Below, one piece after another: positions 5,378 to 6,385 of a stretch of 6,385 bases of DNA (positions are counted from its first letter, which is position 1; every line of letters begins with the position of its first letter). This stretch comes from JBBQER01 sp052148155 (GTDB lineage: Bacteria > Actinomycetota > Acidimicrobiia > IMCC26256 > PALSA-610). Position numbers and translations under genes: made by a program. Below the pieces are notes generated by a model that was not told where the DNA came from, searched no databases, and was given only the letters and a program-made list of their open reading frames with translations. The DNA is taken from NCBI GenBank assembly GCA_052148155.1, contig JBKQIY010000072.1:1-6385 (forward strand). The letters run 5' to 3'.

Positions 5378-6385
5378 TCAGTTGTGCACGGCACCTCTCA
5401 GCACGAGCTCGACGACTTCGTCGGCGACGCCGGGAGTGAGCGGCTCCCCGGTGATGAGGAGCCGATGGTAAAGCGGGCCGACCAGTGTGTCGACGAGCAC
5501 TGCCGCATCAATGTCGGACGCCAACTCGCCGCGGGTCACGGCGCGGTCGACCATCGTGGTCACCGCGCGGTGCCGCGGCCCGATGAGGCGTTCACGCATC
5601 GTTGCCGTGAACGTGTCGTCGCGTGCTGAGTCACCGACCAGATCCGCGATCAAGGATCGCGCGCCCCGGGTCGACAGGCCATCGACGGTTTGGTGAAGGT
5701 ACGTGCGACAGTCTTCGACGAACGAGCCGGTGTCGGGTATCGGGTGCTCGGCGAACGCGGCGTTGAGTGCGGCGATGACGAGATCGAGCTTTGAGTTCCA
5801 CTCCCGCTCGATTGTTCCCGTACTGACTCCGGCCCGGCTCGCGATCCCGTTGAAATTGAGGCTGCTGAATCCGGCTTCGGTGAGCAGCTGCAGCGTCGCT
5901 CCGAGCAGATTCCGATTGCGTTGCGCGCCTACCGGCGTCGGCAGCTCGTGCGCGCCGCGCACGACCAGGTCGCCGAGCTTGCCCAAATCCTGCACGTCGG
6001 ACCGCGTTGTGATCGGCCGTGAGGGCAGGAACACCAAGGCGACGAGCGCACCGAGCGCGGCGATGACGGCACCCACGATCACCGTGTGGCCCATCCCGTT
6101 CACGAACGCCGCGTTCGACGCGTCGACGATGGCCTGCGTGGTTCCGATCGGAACCTTGCCGGCCTTCTCGAGCTGGCCGAGCAGCTGCGCAACCTGATTC
6201 GCACCGCCGATCGAACCAGTCACCGCCTTCGCGGCCTTGGCGCCTTGGGCTCCGGTTGCGTCGAGCGCCTTCACCACTACGGATGCGCCGACGGTGGCCG
6301 AGTAGCTTGCGGCGAGGATGCTGCCCAAGATCGCGACGCCGAGCGCACCGCCGATCTCCCGCGTCGTGTCGTTGACCGCGGAACC
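5378..6385 (-). CDS. DHA2-family MFS drug-efflux transporter C-terminus fused to a TetR-family regulator (5' end outside window)
   Basis: The frame is open from the right edge to TGA at 5378-5380, giving 335 visible residues. It opens with GSAVNDTTREIGGALGVAIL, the conserved stretch before and into helix 13 of 14-TM EmrB/QacA-type proton antiporters. It continues with GSILAASYSATV, an extracytoplasmic loop (about 35-98) ending SNAAFVNGMGHT, and last helix VIVGAVIAALGALVALVFLP (about 102-121). Most such transporters end soon after this 'LPxRP'. Here a ~30-residue polar linker runs without a stop into NRNLLGATLQLLTEAGFSSL and the helix-turn-helix IASRAGVSTGTIEREW with NSKLDLVIAAL (about 158-208), a complete TetR DNA-binding domain. 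A full ligand domain follows, ending VDTLVGPLYHRLLITGEPLT and VVELVLRGAVHN. The product would be a membrane pump with a tethered cytoplasmic repressor. A separate TetR from an internal GTG in the linker is possible, but no Shine-Dalgarno is visible there. The drug exported is unknown. Confidence 0.88.
   Translation of the reverse strand, partial: GSAVNDTTREIGGALGVAILGSILAASYSATVGASVVVKALDATGAQGAKAAKAVTGSIGGANQVAQLLGQLEKAGKVPIGTTQAIVDASNAAFVNGMGHTVIVGAVIAALGALVALVFLPSRPITTRSDVQDLGKLGDLVVRGAHELPTPVGAQRNRNLLGATLQLLTEAGFSSLNFNGIASRAGVSTGTIEREWNSKLDLVIAALNAAFAEHPIPDTGSFVEDCRTYLHQTVDGLSTRGARSLIADLVGDSARDDTFTATMRERLIGPRHRAVTTMVDRAVTRGELASDIDAAVLVDTLVGPLYHRLLITGEPLTPGVADEVVELVLRGAVHN

Overview
The window is high-GC DNA whose protein families and codon choice point to an actinobacterium. 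A Ser/Thr-rich lipoprotein tether, a standalone LigD-type polymerase and a Leu/Ile/Val-type binding protein with a NPYEG...KYxxDIY pattern would suit Acidimicrobiia or a related uncultured lineage, but I cannot fix the taxon from sequence alone. No tRNA, rRNA or CRISPR array is visible.

Left part (1-1142, minus strand): the N-terminal end of an IS630-family transposase runs off the left edge. The element appears to have inserted at a TA dinucleotide in an alpha/beta-hydrolase gene, of which only the first ~71 codons remain. That gene stub lies just downstream of an intact TetR-family repressor gene, with a 51-bp gap. In front of the repressor are two copies of a TTACA-N14-TGTAA inverted repeat exactly 33 bp apart, a good candidate for its operator pair. 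The repressor therefore probably survives without its neighbouring target.

Middle part (1244-3546, plus strand): a decayed periplasmic substrate-binding protein gene (branched-chain amino-acid ABC type) lacks its signal peptide and N-terminal lobe start. It also carries both an amber codon and a 1-bp deletion within 12 bases of each other. It is followed by an intact standalone LigD-type polymerase/primase (AEP superfamily) with all catalytic motifs. A gene-free stretch of about 430 bp with a few hairpins separates it from the next gene.

Right part (3979-6385, minus strand): a complete secreted alpha/beta-hydrolase lipoprotein lies downstream of an incomplete gene. That gene encodes the last helices of a DHA2-type (14-TM) drug-efflux MFS transporter fused in frame to a full TetR regulator. 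This transporter-regulator fusion is the most unusual architecture in the window.

Overall this looks like an accessory, partly decaying region (one IS, one IS-cut gene, one pseudogene) holding two TetR-type regulatory units. I see no evidence of a multi-gene defence or biosynthetic system.
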